Assembly (NCBI GenBank): GCA_016786525.1 | Contig: JAEUVW010000100.1 | Location: 1 to 11,281 of the forward strand | Reading direction: 5' to 3' | Length of the DNA: 11,281 nt | Source: Chitinophagaceae bacterium | GTDB lineage: Bacteria > Bacteroidota > Bacteroidia > Chitinophagales > Chitinophagaceae | Shown here: piece after piece, positions 1 to 7,706 of the stretch | Numbering within the stretch: position 1 is the first letter of the stretch | How the letters are laid out: each line of letters begins with the position of its first letter | The notes under the pieces: generated by a model | The model's input: only the letters and a program-made list of their open reading frames with translations | Told to the model about the DNA's origin: nothing | Database searches by the model: none | Translations under genes and position numbers: made by a program

Positions 1-290
1 TCTGCCTCAAGCGTTTCCAGTTGTTCCGTTTGTTCTTCCAGTTCGGCCTTGGCCATATCGCGCAGCTCTGCATCGCTCTCCGTTTCCAGCACTTCCTTGC
101 CGAATGCGATACCGTCCAGGCAAGCCCTGTACCTCCGGTAAGGTTCGATCACCTTTTCCAGCTTGTGGTATTCCTTGCTTACGGTCATAAACCTTTTATT
201 GTCGCCCACCACTTCGGGGTTGGTCAGCGCAATGCCCAGGTCGTCGAACCGTGCTTTAATGGCTTCTAATTTTTCTATAATGGCACTCAT
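1..290 (-). CDS. prfA: Peptide chain release factor 1, N-terminal part (3' end outside window)
   Basis: RF1 recognises UAA and UAG in the ribosomal A site and triggers release of the finished protein. The minus strand from 290 down reads 96 codons without a stop, starting MSAIIEKLEAIKARFDDLGI, followed by the typical RF1 segment NPEVVGDNKRF and SKEYHKLEKV. This is the N-terminal helical region and the start of the PCRF domain. The codon-recognition tripeptide and the GGQ catalytic motif would lie further left, outside the window, so RF1 is favoured over RF2 on N-terminal similarity only. The ATG at 288-290 is preceded by AGAGGA (294-299 read in reverse), one of the better Shine-Dalgarno matches here. 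A -7 box lies at 329-336, giving a leader of about 35 nt. The gene is divergent from the small membrane protein at 556. Confidence 0.9.
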   Translation of the reverse strand, partial: MSAIIEKLEAIKARFDDLGIALTNPEVVGDNKRFMTVSKEYHKLEKVIEPYRRYRACLDGIAFGKEVLETESDAELRDMAKAELEEQTEQLETLEA

Positions 291-328
291 ATTTCCTCTT
301 TACAATATTTTCCGGGTCAAAAGGTGGG

Positions 329-336
329 CAAAGGTA
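329..336 (-). promoter_or_regulatory. -7 promoter box of prfA
   Basis: On the minus strand this reads TACCTTTG, a full match to the Bacteroidetes -7 consensus TAnnTTTG, within TTACCTTTGC. It lies 38 nt upstream of the prfA ATG. No convincing -33 TTTG was found at the expected distance (about 19-21 bp further upstream). Confidence 0.55.
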
Positions 337-419
337 ATTTTTTTCAGGCAGGTTTATGAATGATTTTTATGAATGTTAAGGGGTGCCAGACAAAAGACAG
401 CAGGGCCTTTTACCCCCTA

Positions 420-432
420 TCTTCCGGGAAGA
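420..432. repeat. 13-bp hyphenated palindrome in the divergent prfA upstream region
   Basis: TCTTCC-G-GGAAGA is a perfect 6-bp inverted repeat around one central base. It lies between the two divergent promoters, about 40 bp upstream of the -33 box of the small membrane protein gene. It could be a protein binding site. Arms this short also occur by chance, so the functional call is weak. Confidence 0.25.
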
Positions 433-470
433 AAAACGGTGTTACTATTTCTGTCAAAAAATGCCGTAAA

Positions 471-502
471 TTTTGAATTGTCCCCACGAAAAACAATATT
501 TG
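471..502 (+). promoter_or_regulatory. Bacteroidetes-type promoter for the small membrane protein gene
   Basis: TTTTG at 471-475 is followed by a 19-bp spacer and AATATTTG at 495-502, which differs from the -7 consensus TAnnTTTG only at its first base. The spacing fits the Bacteroidetes housekeeping sigma factor (-33 TTTG, -7 TAnnTTTG). It predicts a leader of roughly 45 nt before the ATG at 556. This is the only promoter in the window where both boxes could be seen. Confidence 0.5.
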
Positions 503-555
503 TATACCACCACCTTATTGAGCATAAGATTATTCACCCCTCTAACAAACATTTT

Positions 556-912
556 ATGAGAAATTTACTGATCGGATTGATTTTAGGCCTCGGATTTGCG
601 GCCCTGTTAGGCTACCTTAAATACCCTGAACTGAAAAAGGCATCTTATGACGAGGGATTTGCCCTGGGTAAAACGGAAGGCATGAAGGCAGGAAAGGCCG
701 AAGGCGTGACGGAAGGCCTGGCACAGGGAGCAGCCCAGCAGGAACTCAGGGAGAAAACAGCCCGCGACAGTATGGCTGCTGTCATTGCACAAAAGGATGC
801 ACAAAAAGCGGCCAGGAAGGCCCCCGTTGAACCCAGGCCGGCCATACAAAACTGGCGTGTGCTGGGCAACAATATCGCCGAACCCATACTGGACAGCGAT
901 TCTGCCCGCTAA
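556..912 (+). CDS. Small membrane-anchored protein with a GX3 (GxxxG) repeat, function unknown
   Basis: This 118-residue protein is not recognised. Residues 4-20 are a hydrophobic glycine-rich segment (uncleaved signal anchor or signal peptide). Residues 34-58 carry glycine at 34, 38, 42, 46, 50, 54 and 58, an exact four-residue period, with E and K between them. Residues 61-90 are charged and alanine-rich, probably helical, and the C-terminus is a short hydrophilic tail. Similar GX3/GxxxG runs are known in the N-termini of FliH/YscL and in the Yae1/Lto1 family, where they form helices that pack closely; no other feature of those families is seen here. The frame is open upstream to about 373, but the promoter at 471-502 lies inside that extension and the hydrophobic segment begins at 556, so the ATG at 556 is preferred. 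It has no clear Shine-Dalgarno. A strong terminator follows 24 bp after the stop. Confidence 0.75.
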   Translation: MRNLLIGLILGLGFAALLGYLKYPELKKASYDEGFALGKTEGMKAGKAEGVTEGLAQGAAQQELREKTARDSMAAVIAQKDAQKAARKAPVEPRPAIQNWRVLGNNIAEPILDSDSAR

Positions 913-936
913 GGACAACAGCACCGCACTTATGAT

Positions 937-970
937 AAAAAAACCGAAGCAATGTGCTTCGGTTTTTTTT
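937..970. terminator. Bidirectional intrinsic terminator
   Basis: CCGAAGCA (944-951), loop ATG (952-954), TGCTTCGG (955-962) form a perfect 8-bp stem, flanked by seven A on the left (937-943) and eight T on the right (963-970). It therefore has a U-tract in either reading direction and can end transcription of both the small membrane protein gene (stop at 912) and the convergent PPOX-fold gene (stop at 1023). Confidence 0.9.
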
Positions 971-1022
971 ATTTGCAAATGAGACAAGAAGCATTTGCAA
1001 GGACTTGGCTCCCCGTTACAGG

Positions 1023-1526
1023 TCAGATATTGATATCGCCTTCGCGACCGTCATCCATCCGCTTGCCGGTGATGGCCGCCAATATGATTTTGAAACCAGA
1101 TACAATTTTACCATGCTGTGTATCCATATAGTGAATGTCGGAGGGGCGTACCTTGATGATACGGATCGTGGGATCTTCTTTTCCTTCTGTAAACCAGGCT
1201 TTTGCAATGGGTGTCCACAGGCGGTTGATGATAGACTGGTCCTGCAGCAGGGCAGCCCTGCCTTTGACAAAAAGATAGGCATTATTGCTGTTGTCCCCGT
1301 ACAAAAGCTCTACTTTATCGTCTGCGGCGATCTGCTGGGCAACATTGCTGTCTTCTTTGCACAGGAACCAGAAATTGCCCTCATCGTCTGTCTCCAGGGT
1401 AGACATAGGCCGGGTGTCAATTTCCGCTTCAGGCATACGCGTAATAAAAAAACATACTTTATTTTCTGCTAATTCTTTTAGCTTTTTGACTCCTTCTTCA
1501 CGATCCAGGTCTTTGATTTCGCTCAT
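1023..1526 (-). CDS. Pyridoxamine 5'-phosphate oxidase-fold general stress protein
   Basis: This 167-residue protein has the split-barrel flavin-binding fold of the PNPOx-like superfamily, in the group annotated as general stress protein 26-like. Visible marks are the first strand CFFITR (25-30), RPMS (39-42), FWFL (52-55), the segment KVELLYGD (71-78), the strand AYLFVKGRA (83-91) and the WTP...WF segment (104-112) typical of this group. Members may bind FMN, FAD or F420, and most are not true PdxH enzymes; the substrate cannot be told from sequence. The frame extends upstream to 1583, but the ATG at 1524-1526 (MSEIKDLDRE) is chosen because the -7 box at 1555-1562 would lie inside the longer version. 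It is a single-gene unit, ended by the terminator at 937-970 and divergent from the glycosyltransferase gene. Confidence 0.85.
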   Translation of the reverse strand: MSEIKDLDREEGVKKLKELAENKVCFFITRMPEAEIDTRPMSTLETDDEGNFWFLCKEDSNVAQQIAADDKVELLYGDNSNNAYLFVKGRAALLQDQSIINRLWTPIAKAWFTEGKEDPTIRIIKVRPSDIHYMDTQHGKIVSGFKIILAAITGKRMDDGREGDINI

Positions 1527-1554
1527 AACAATGGTTTTACTTTTATATACAGCG

Positions 1555-1562
1555 CAAAAATA
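1555..1562 (-). promoter_or_regulatory. -7 promoter box of the PPOX-fold gene
   Basis: The minus strand reads TATTTTTG, a full match to TAnnTTTG, 28 nt upstream of the ATG at 1526. It is part of a 13-mer (TTATTTTTGCGCT, 1551-1563 in reverse) that recurs exactly at the Smr gene promoter (9534-9546). No clear -33 box was found. Confidence 0.55.
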
Positions 1563-1608
1563 AACAGCAGGAACAGCGGCCATTTACAGCCTGATACGGT
1601 AATTGTTA

Positions 1609-1618
1609 CATAATTATG
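1609..1618. repeat. 10-bp perfect palindrome between divergent promoters
   Basis: CATAATTATG is its own reverse complement. It lies centrally in the 160-bp region between the PPOX-fold gene (start 1526) and the glycosyltransferase gene (start 1687). A wider inverted pair, AGCGGCC at 1575-1581 and GGCCGCT at 1637-1643, brackets it. Either could be an operator, but both are short enough to be chance. Confidence 0.25.
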
Positions 1619-1671
1619 CTCCGGAATGGAAGTGCCGGCCGCTTAAACAGACAAAAATCCGGATTACACCT

Positions 1672-1679
1672 TAACTTTG
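1672..1679 (+). promoter_or_regulatory. -7 promoter box of the glycosyltransferase-helicase-rhodanese unit
   Basis: TAACTTTG is a full match to TAnnTTTG and ends only 7 nt before the ATG at 1687. A start site a few bases after this box would give a near-leaderless mRNA. An AGGA at 1681-1684 is present but would sit at the very 5' end or be excluded. No good -33 match was found. Confidence 0.55.
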
Positions 1680-1686
1680 CAGGAAT

Positions 1687-2439
1687 ATGTTCAACGGAAA
1701 AAAGGTAATTGTCGTATTACCTGCCTATAAAGCTGCCCGCACGCTTGAGCGCACTTATAAAGAAATACCTTTCGAGATCGTGGATGATGTGGTCCTTGTC
1801 GACGACCACAGCCCAGATGACACCGTAGCCGAAGCTAAACGGCTGGGTATAAGGCACATTGTGACGCATGAAATCAACAAAGGCTATGGCGGCAACCAGA
1901 AAAGCTGTTATAAAAAAGCCCTGGAACTGGGGGGTGAGATCGTGATCATGCTGCATCCCGACTACCAGTATACCCCCATGCTGATCCATGCCATGGCCTC
2001 GATCATCGGCAATGATGTCTATCCTGTCGTATTTGGGTCCAGGATACTGGGCAAAGGGGCGCTGAAAGGAGGCATGCCGATGTATAAATATATCGCCAAC
2101 CGCTTCCTCACGCTGTTCCAGAATATCATGCTGGGGCAAAAGCTGAGTGAATACCATACCGGCTACCGCGCCTTCAGCTCGGAGGTGATCCGCTCCATTG
2201 ATTTTAGCCACAACAGCGATGATTTTGTTTTTGACAATGAGATGATCTCGCAAATCTTTATGAACGGGTACGAAATTGCAGAAGTCACCTGCCCTACCAA
2301 GTACTTCGACGAAGCCTCCAGTATTAATTTCAAGCGCAGTGCCCAATACGGCATGGGCGTATTGCGGGTGTCTTTCACCCATTTCTTTCACAAAAACGGT
2401 TTCGTAAAAAATAAACTGTATCATAAACAACAAGCCTAG
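1687..2439 (+). CDS. Glycosyltransferase family 2 (DPM1-like)
   Basis: This 250-residue GT-A fold enzyme transfers a sugar from a nucleotide-sugar, plausibly to a lipid carrier such as undecaprenyl or polyprenyl phosphate. It begins with the nucleotide-binding strand VIVVLPAYKAARTLERT (7-23), then VVLVDDHSPDDT (35-46) with the aspartates expected to contact the nucleotide, then NKGYGGNQ (64-71), and the DxD-like position HPDYQY (90-95). The segment from EYHTGYRAFS to VFDNEM (155-186) matches the acceptor-side region of dolichol-phosphate-mannose-synthase-like GT2 proteins. No membrane segment is visible, so it probably acts at the inner face of the membrane or in the cytoplasm. The sugar and acceptor cannot be named. 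It heads a tight unit with the DEAD-box helicase: its TAG stop is followed by one codon and then the helicase TTG, in the same frame. Confidence 0.88.
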   Translation: MFNGKKVIVVLPAYKAARTLERTYKEIPFEIVDDVVLVDDHSPDDTVAEAKRLGIRHIVTHEINKGYGGNQKSCYKKALELGGEIVIMLHPDYQYTPMLIHAMASIIGNDVYPVVFGSRILGKGALKGGMPMYKYIANRFLTLFQNIMLGQKLSEYHTGYRAFSSEVIRSIDFSHNSDDFVFDNEMISQIFMNGYEIAEVTCPTKYFDEASSINFKRSAQYGMGVLRVSFTHFFHKNGFVKNKLYHKQQA

Positions 2440-2442
2440 ACT

Positions 2443-3653
<1,211 letters not shown>

Positions 3654-3654
<1 letters not shown>

Positions 3655-3944
3655 TGAACAATATCAGCAGAGCAGACCTGGAGCAATGGAGGGCAGAAGG
3701 CAGGCCTTTTGTCCTCATCGACGTGCGTGAGCCTTTTGAACATGAAGCCTTCAATATCGGCGGCACCAACATCCCCCTGGCGGCACTGGTAAACAGCATG
3801 GGCGATATACCTGCAGACCGGGTCATCGTACTTTATTGCGCCAAAGGCATCCGGAGCGTGATCGGTATGCAGAAACTGGCAGCAAGGGGTTATACACAGC
3901 TGTATCATCTCAGCGGGGGAATTTACCCGCTTTCCCGGTCCTGA
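3654..3944 (+). CDS. Single-domain rhodanese-like sulfurtransferase
   Basis: This 96-residue cytoplasmic protein has one rhodanese domain. It shows FVLIDVREPFEHEAFNIGG (19-37), the CDC25/rhodanese DVRE element, and the catalytic loop CAKGIRS with the sulfur-carrying Cys62 and Arg67, followed by LAARGYTQLYHLSGGI (75-90). The active cysteine is present, so a persulfide-carrying role is likely (GlpE/PspE-type), though the acceptor is unknown. The ATG at 3654 overlaps the helicase stop in TAATG, so translation is probably coupled. It ends 16 bp before the convergent histidine kinase stop. The functional link to the helicase is not evident; sulfur relay for tRNA thiolation is only a guess. Confidence 0.88.
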
Positions 3945-3960
3945 ATTATCTCCCGGCTTA

Positions 3961-6900
3961 TCAGGCCATCGGTATGGTCAGTATAAAGGTCGTACCCTCG
4001 CCGGTGACGGACTCAAAACGGATGCTTCCCCCCCAGAGCTCAATGATCTTTTTCGTCATGGCAAGCCCCAGGCCGGTACCGGAAGATTTGGTGGTGAAAT
4101 ACGGATCGAAGATCTTATCCTTTACATCGTCCGGTATCCCTGACCCGTTATCTTTTACCCGCACCAATGCTTCCTTGCCTTCCTCATAAGAAACCTGTAT
4201 ATCTACAAGCCCATCCCTGAGCTCTGTCGGTATAGACTCTACCGCATTCTGCACAATATTGGTAAAGATGCGCAGCATCTGGCTCTTATCGGCAGATACT
4301 TCGACCGGTGTATCCGGGAAGGTATAGGTAATGGTCAGGTTCTTATTGCCGGAAAACAACAGGATCACCCGTTCCAGCATCCCTTTCAGCTCGATGCGCT
4401 CTGTTTTGTTTTCCGGCATCTTGGCAAAGTTGGAAAACTCGGAAGCGATGTAGTTGAGGTTGTCGATCTGTTCGATAATGGAACTCGATACGCGCTTCGT
4501 CAGGTTGATGATATCCGGGTGATTGGAGTTGATCGCCTGCTGCAGGTACTGGATATTCAGCTTCATGGGTGTCAGCGGGTTCTTGATCTCATGCGCCACC
4601 TGCTGCGCCATTTCGCGCCAGGCGTTCTGCCTTTCGTCCAGCACCAGGGAACGGGCGTTTTTCTCCACGGTGGCCACCATCTTATTGTATTCATCGATGA
4701 GCAGGCCGATCTCATCCTTATACGGCCAGTGGATCAGGGTATTGTTCGCCAGACTTACATTTTTCAGGCTGTCGGCCACCATCCTCAATGACTTGGTGAG
4801 TGTATTGATAAAGATAAAGGTGATGATACAGGAGATCAGCAGCAGGATGGTATAAATATTGACCAGCGTGGTGATCAGCGATACGATCTGCGTATCCAGC
4901 CTTTGCTTGATGTAAAAAGACGGGATATTCAGGTAGCCGATCAGCTTATTTTCGTGGGTGATCGGCGCATAGCTTGCCGTATACTCCAGGCTGCCCACTT
5001 TCTCCGGCTGTATAAAACTGGATAGTTTTTTCTTCCGCATGATCTGGAATGCCGCGGGCGACATCACATTGTCCAGCACCTTGGACTCATAGATATTATC
5101 CTGTGTGGTGAAGGCCAGCTTGCCTGAAGAGTCGAAAACATTGATGTCCATTTTCTGCTGCTGGGACAGGTTGGTCAGGAAGAATACAAAACCGCTGCTG
5201 GTGATCTCATCATGTGTAGACTGGTAGTGATTGTAGACATCTTCATGCTGAAGGTAGTCGGCAACAGCATCGCTCGTATTCGCAATATTCTGCTGGATCA
5301 TATCCAGGCTGGACACGTGGTAACGGTTTGTCAGGAAAATAATGGTGGACAGGCCAATGATAAAAAAGGATACCGCGGTGAAGCCGAGCGCAAAATACTT
5401 GACCCGTACACTGATACTGATGTTGTAGATCGCCGCGATCTTCCGGCCTGTCATCCAGGCGGCAACCAGCAGCACAATCCAGTTTTCGACTGCAGCAATA
5501 AACAGGGAAATGCCGAACAGGAAGGAAAAAATGGTAATGATCCCTACCAGTACATTATTTTTATACACCACCACGTATACCCTGTTCTCCGCTACCTTAT
5601 AGTACAGCAGAGAAACGTCTCCTCTCTGTGCGTAGGAAACACCTTCGGGGTTTGTGTTGATGGCATAATCAAAATTGAAATTACCGTATTGATTCAGGAG
5701 CTTGCCTTTGCTGTACAAGGCATAGTTATACTGGGTCTCGGGCTTGTATTCTGTTTCACTGCCGCTTTTGATCAGGTTCGGGTAAAGCGATTGTGAAATA
5801 TTTTGCTTGATCCTGAAATCGATACCCATATATCCCAGCAACTCCCTGGTAGCCGATTTCCGGATCGGCACCAATACAAGGTAAGTCCCCCGCTCGCTAT
5901 AGTCAATATTAAAGAACAGGAAAGGGTTCAGTGTCGGCAGGCTCCTGCTGCGCATCGCAAGGAGTGTATCCAGCGGCATTTTCTGGCTGGCAATAATCGG
6001 GCTGCCGTCTGCTTTATACAGGAATATATCTTCCGCATATTTGGTGAAATACAATTCAGAATTATAGACCTTAAAGTGCTTGTACACATCCTGTATGGAC
6101 AGCGTATCCCCTTCCTCGAGCCAATGCTGCAGCTGCAGGTCCTCCTGTATGTTCTTATCTATCTTTTCAAACCGGAGCTCAAGCTCTATATCCTGCTTGC
6201 GGGACAATTTTTCTGCAAAAGCAGGGCGGCTGATATTCTTCTCCTTGTCGTCGATATAGAACTTAAAATACAGCGCAAACAGCATCGAGAAATAGACGCT
6301 GATAAAGATCATGGAAAAAAGGCCGGACTTTGCAAAAATGCTCTTGATGTTTTTCACATCGATCATACGGATATAAGCCACGGCCCAAAGCACCGCTACA
6401 ATATCCAGCCTGGTTTGCATATTGTTTGCAGGAAACCAGGGCTTATCGCCATGGGCCAGATAACGATGCAGGCAAAGCATGACGATAAGCGAGACAACGA
6501 TCGTTATATACTTTTCTGCTTTGCTCTTTACCAGCCGCTCAAAGAACATATTGGCCATATTCAGCGACAACAGGGTGATCCGGGCAATGAATGCAATAAT
6601 GATCAGGGCAAGAAAAGTAAACTTGTCTGTGGCATTGAAGGTGTTCGTATCGAAAGATATATCCGAATCAAAAACAATGGCCTGCACCAGGTGCTGCAGG
6701 TAAAAGCAAAAAAGGATCACTATTTTGACACCAGCAACAAAAATAAGCCAGCGGAAGATCGGGCTTTTTATATTAAAACGAATATGATCAAAAGCTCCCT
6801 TTTGCGCCATGGCAAAAGACAGCAGCCAGTAAATGCACAAGACGTGGAAAAAGATATGCCCGAATGAAGGCAGGAAGCTGTTGGACGCAAAGATGTGCGG

Positions 6901-7704
6901 CGAAAACAATTCCAGGTATTCAAGGTGAAAAGGCAAACCGAACCAATAGACCAGCAAACGCGCCAGGACTATAGTGACGGACACAAATGCAATACCCCAT
7001 CCCGCTGAATAGCGGCGCACAATATAGCCGCCCATGGTCTGTATGGTCAATACCGTAAAGATCAGCGCCATCGAGATCAGCATGAGCATCACTACCCCGG
7101 GCTTGAACGGTTCGGATATGCCGTTGTCTGAAAGATAAAACAGTACGGTACCATCCCGCCCCCGTACCGCATGGGCGCCGGGTTTGTTTGTCAGCGAGAC
7201 TTTTAAAGACCCCGGTAAGGACCGCGATGCGGTAAGCCCGGTCCTGAGATATTCATTGGTCACATCGTAGTAGCGGTACACCGGGATGATCACGTTCAGC
7301 TGCCTGCCGGGATAAGCGGCACTGCTGAAGCTCTGGTATAGGGAAACATTGCCCTCTTCTTCTATCGTAGTGAGATTGGGAAAAAAACGGTTCTCTTTTA
7401 CAGGAAAATTATTCTTATTCCAGAACACAAGTTTCGCCCCCTCATACATCTGCAAGACAAAACCCTGCTTTTCCAATATCCTGAATTCGTGCTCTGAAAA
7501 CTGGTTCAGCCATAAGTGCTTCATCAGCTTTTCATTGTGAAACAGTTTCTTTACAGACTCCTGCCTGAAGTGTATATCCTTTTCAACGGTATGCACGATC
7601 CCCTCGGGCTTCAGCGCATAATAGTTATACCACAGGTAAGCAGAAGCCGACAGCCAGAAGACTGCACTCAGAACAAAGAAAAGGAGGTAAAGTCGCTTCT
7701 TCAT
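3961..7704 (-). CDS. Large multi-sensor membrane histidine kinase (NtrY-like kinase core)
   Basis: This 1247-residue sensor kinase autophosphorylates on His and should pass phosphate to a response regulator; none is in the window. TM1 is at 5-27, followed by an extracytoplasmic domain (28-203), then eight further helices near 204-223, 236-257, 281-300, 318-342, 361-382, 399-415, 431-447 and 461-481. A second extracytoplasmic domain follows (482-716, Cache-like in appearance), then hydrophobic stretch 717-751 and TM 768-791, a third extracytoplasmic domain (792-940) and TM 941-967. Charged loops fit N-in/C-in topology with 12 crossings. A HAMP-like region (about 968-1020) leads to the HisKA motif AHEIKNP with His1038, the N box (NIVQNAVES, Asn1153), DNGSGI (1185-1190), PYFTTK (1201-1206) and GTGLGL (1209-1214), all intact. 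No receiver domain is present. The start at 7704 is 2 bp after the mazG stop. Confidence 0.93.
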   Translation of the reverse strand: MKKRLYLLFFVLSAVFWLSASAYLWYNYYALKPEGIVHTVEKDIHFRQESVKKLFHNEKLMKHLWLNQFSEHEFRILEKQGFVLQMYEGAKLVFWNKNNFPVKENRFFPNLTTIEEEGNVSLYQSFSSAAYPGRQLNVIIPVYRYYDVTNEYLRTGLTASRSLPGSLKVSLTNKPGAHAVRGRDGTVLFYLSDNGISEPFKPGVVMLMLISMALIFTVLTIQTMGGYIVRRYSAGWGIAFVSVTIVLARLLVYWFGLPFHLEYLELFSPHIFASNSFLPSFGHIFFHVLCIYWLLSFAMAQKGAFDHIRFNIKSPIFRWLIFVAGVKIVILFCFYLQHLVQAIVFDSDISFDTNTFNATDKFTFLALIIIAFIARITLLSLNMANMFFERLVKSKAEKYITIVVSLIVMLCLHRYLAHGDKPWFPANNMQTRLDIVAVLWAVAYIRMIDVKNIKSIFAKSGLFSMIFISVYFSMLFALYFKFYIDDKEKNISRPAFAEKLSRKQDIELELRFEKIDKNIQEDLQLQHWLEEGDTLSIQDVYKHFKVYNSELYFTKYAEDIFLYKADGSPIIASQKMPLDTLLAMRSRSLPTLNPFLFFNIDYSERGTYLVLVPIRKSATRELLGYMGIDFRIKQNISQSLYPNLIKSGSETEYKPETQYNYALYSKGKLLNQYGNFNFDYAINTNPEGVSYAQRGDVSLLYYKVAENRVYVVVYKNNVLVGIITIFSFLFGISLFIAAVENWIVLLVAAWMTGRKIAAIYNISISVRVKYFALGFTAVSFFIIGLSTIIFLTNRYHVSSLDMIQQNIANTSDAVADYLQHEDVYNHYQSTHDEITSSGFVFFLTNLSQQQKMDINVFDSSGKLAFTTQDNIYESKVLDNVMSPAAFQIMRKKKLSSFIQPEKVGSLEYTASYAPITHENKLIGYLNIPSFYIKQRLDTQIVSLITTLVNIYTILLLISCIITFIFINTLTKSLRMVADSLKNVSLANNTLIHWPYKDEIGLLIDEYNKMVATVEKNARSLVLDERQNAWREMAQQVAHEIKNPLTPMKLNIQYLQQAINSNHPDIINLTKRVSSSIIEQIDNLNYIASEFSNFAKMPENKTERIELKGMLERVILLFSGNKNLTITYTFPDTPVEVSADKSQMLRIFTNIVQNAVESIPTELRDGLVDIQVSYEEGKEALVRVKDNGSGIPDDVKDKIFDPYFTTKSSGTGLGLAMTKKIIELWGGSIRFESVTGEGTTFILTIPMA

Positions 7705-7706
7705 GG

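Noticed and set aside
373..555. N-terminal extension of the GX3 protein to an upstream ATG at 373
   Set aside because: The extension contains the promoter at 471-502, has no family features, and would bury the hydrophobic anchor that normally begins the protein.
3940..3965. CCTGA...TCAGG inverted repeat covering the stop codons of the convergent rhodanese and kinase genes
   Set aside because: The arms are 5 bp with a 16-nt loop and no T-tract; the symmetry follows largely from two facing TGA stops.
5212..6867. Two long plus-strand open frames (about 194 and 354 codons) opposite the histidine kinase gene
   Set aside because: They lie fully antisense to a kinase with intact motifs in the minus frame, their translations show no recognisable domain, and long antisense open frames are expected in GC-balanced coding DNA.
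7680..7690. A strong plus-strand Shine-Dalgarno-like AAGGAGGTAA
   Set aside because: It lies within the reverse-strand kinase N-terminal codons and no credible plus-strand gene starts after it.
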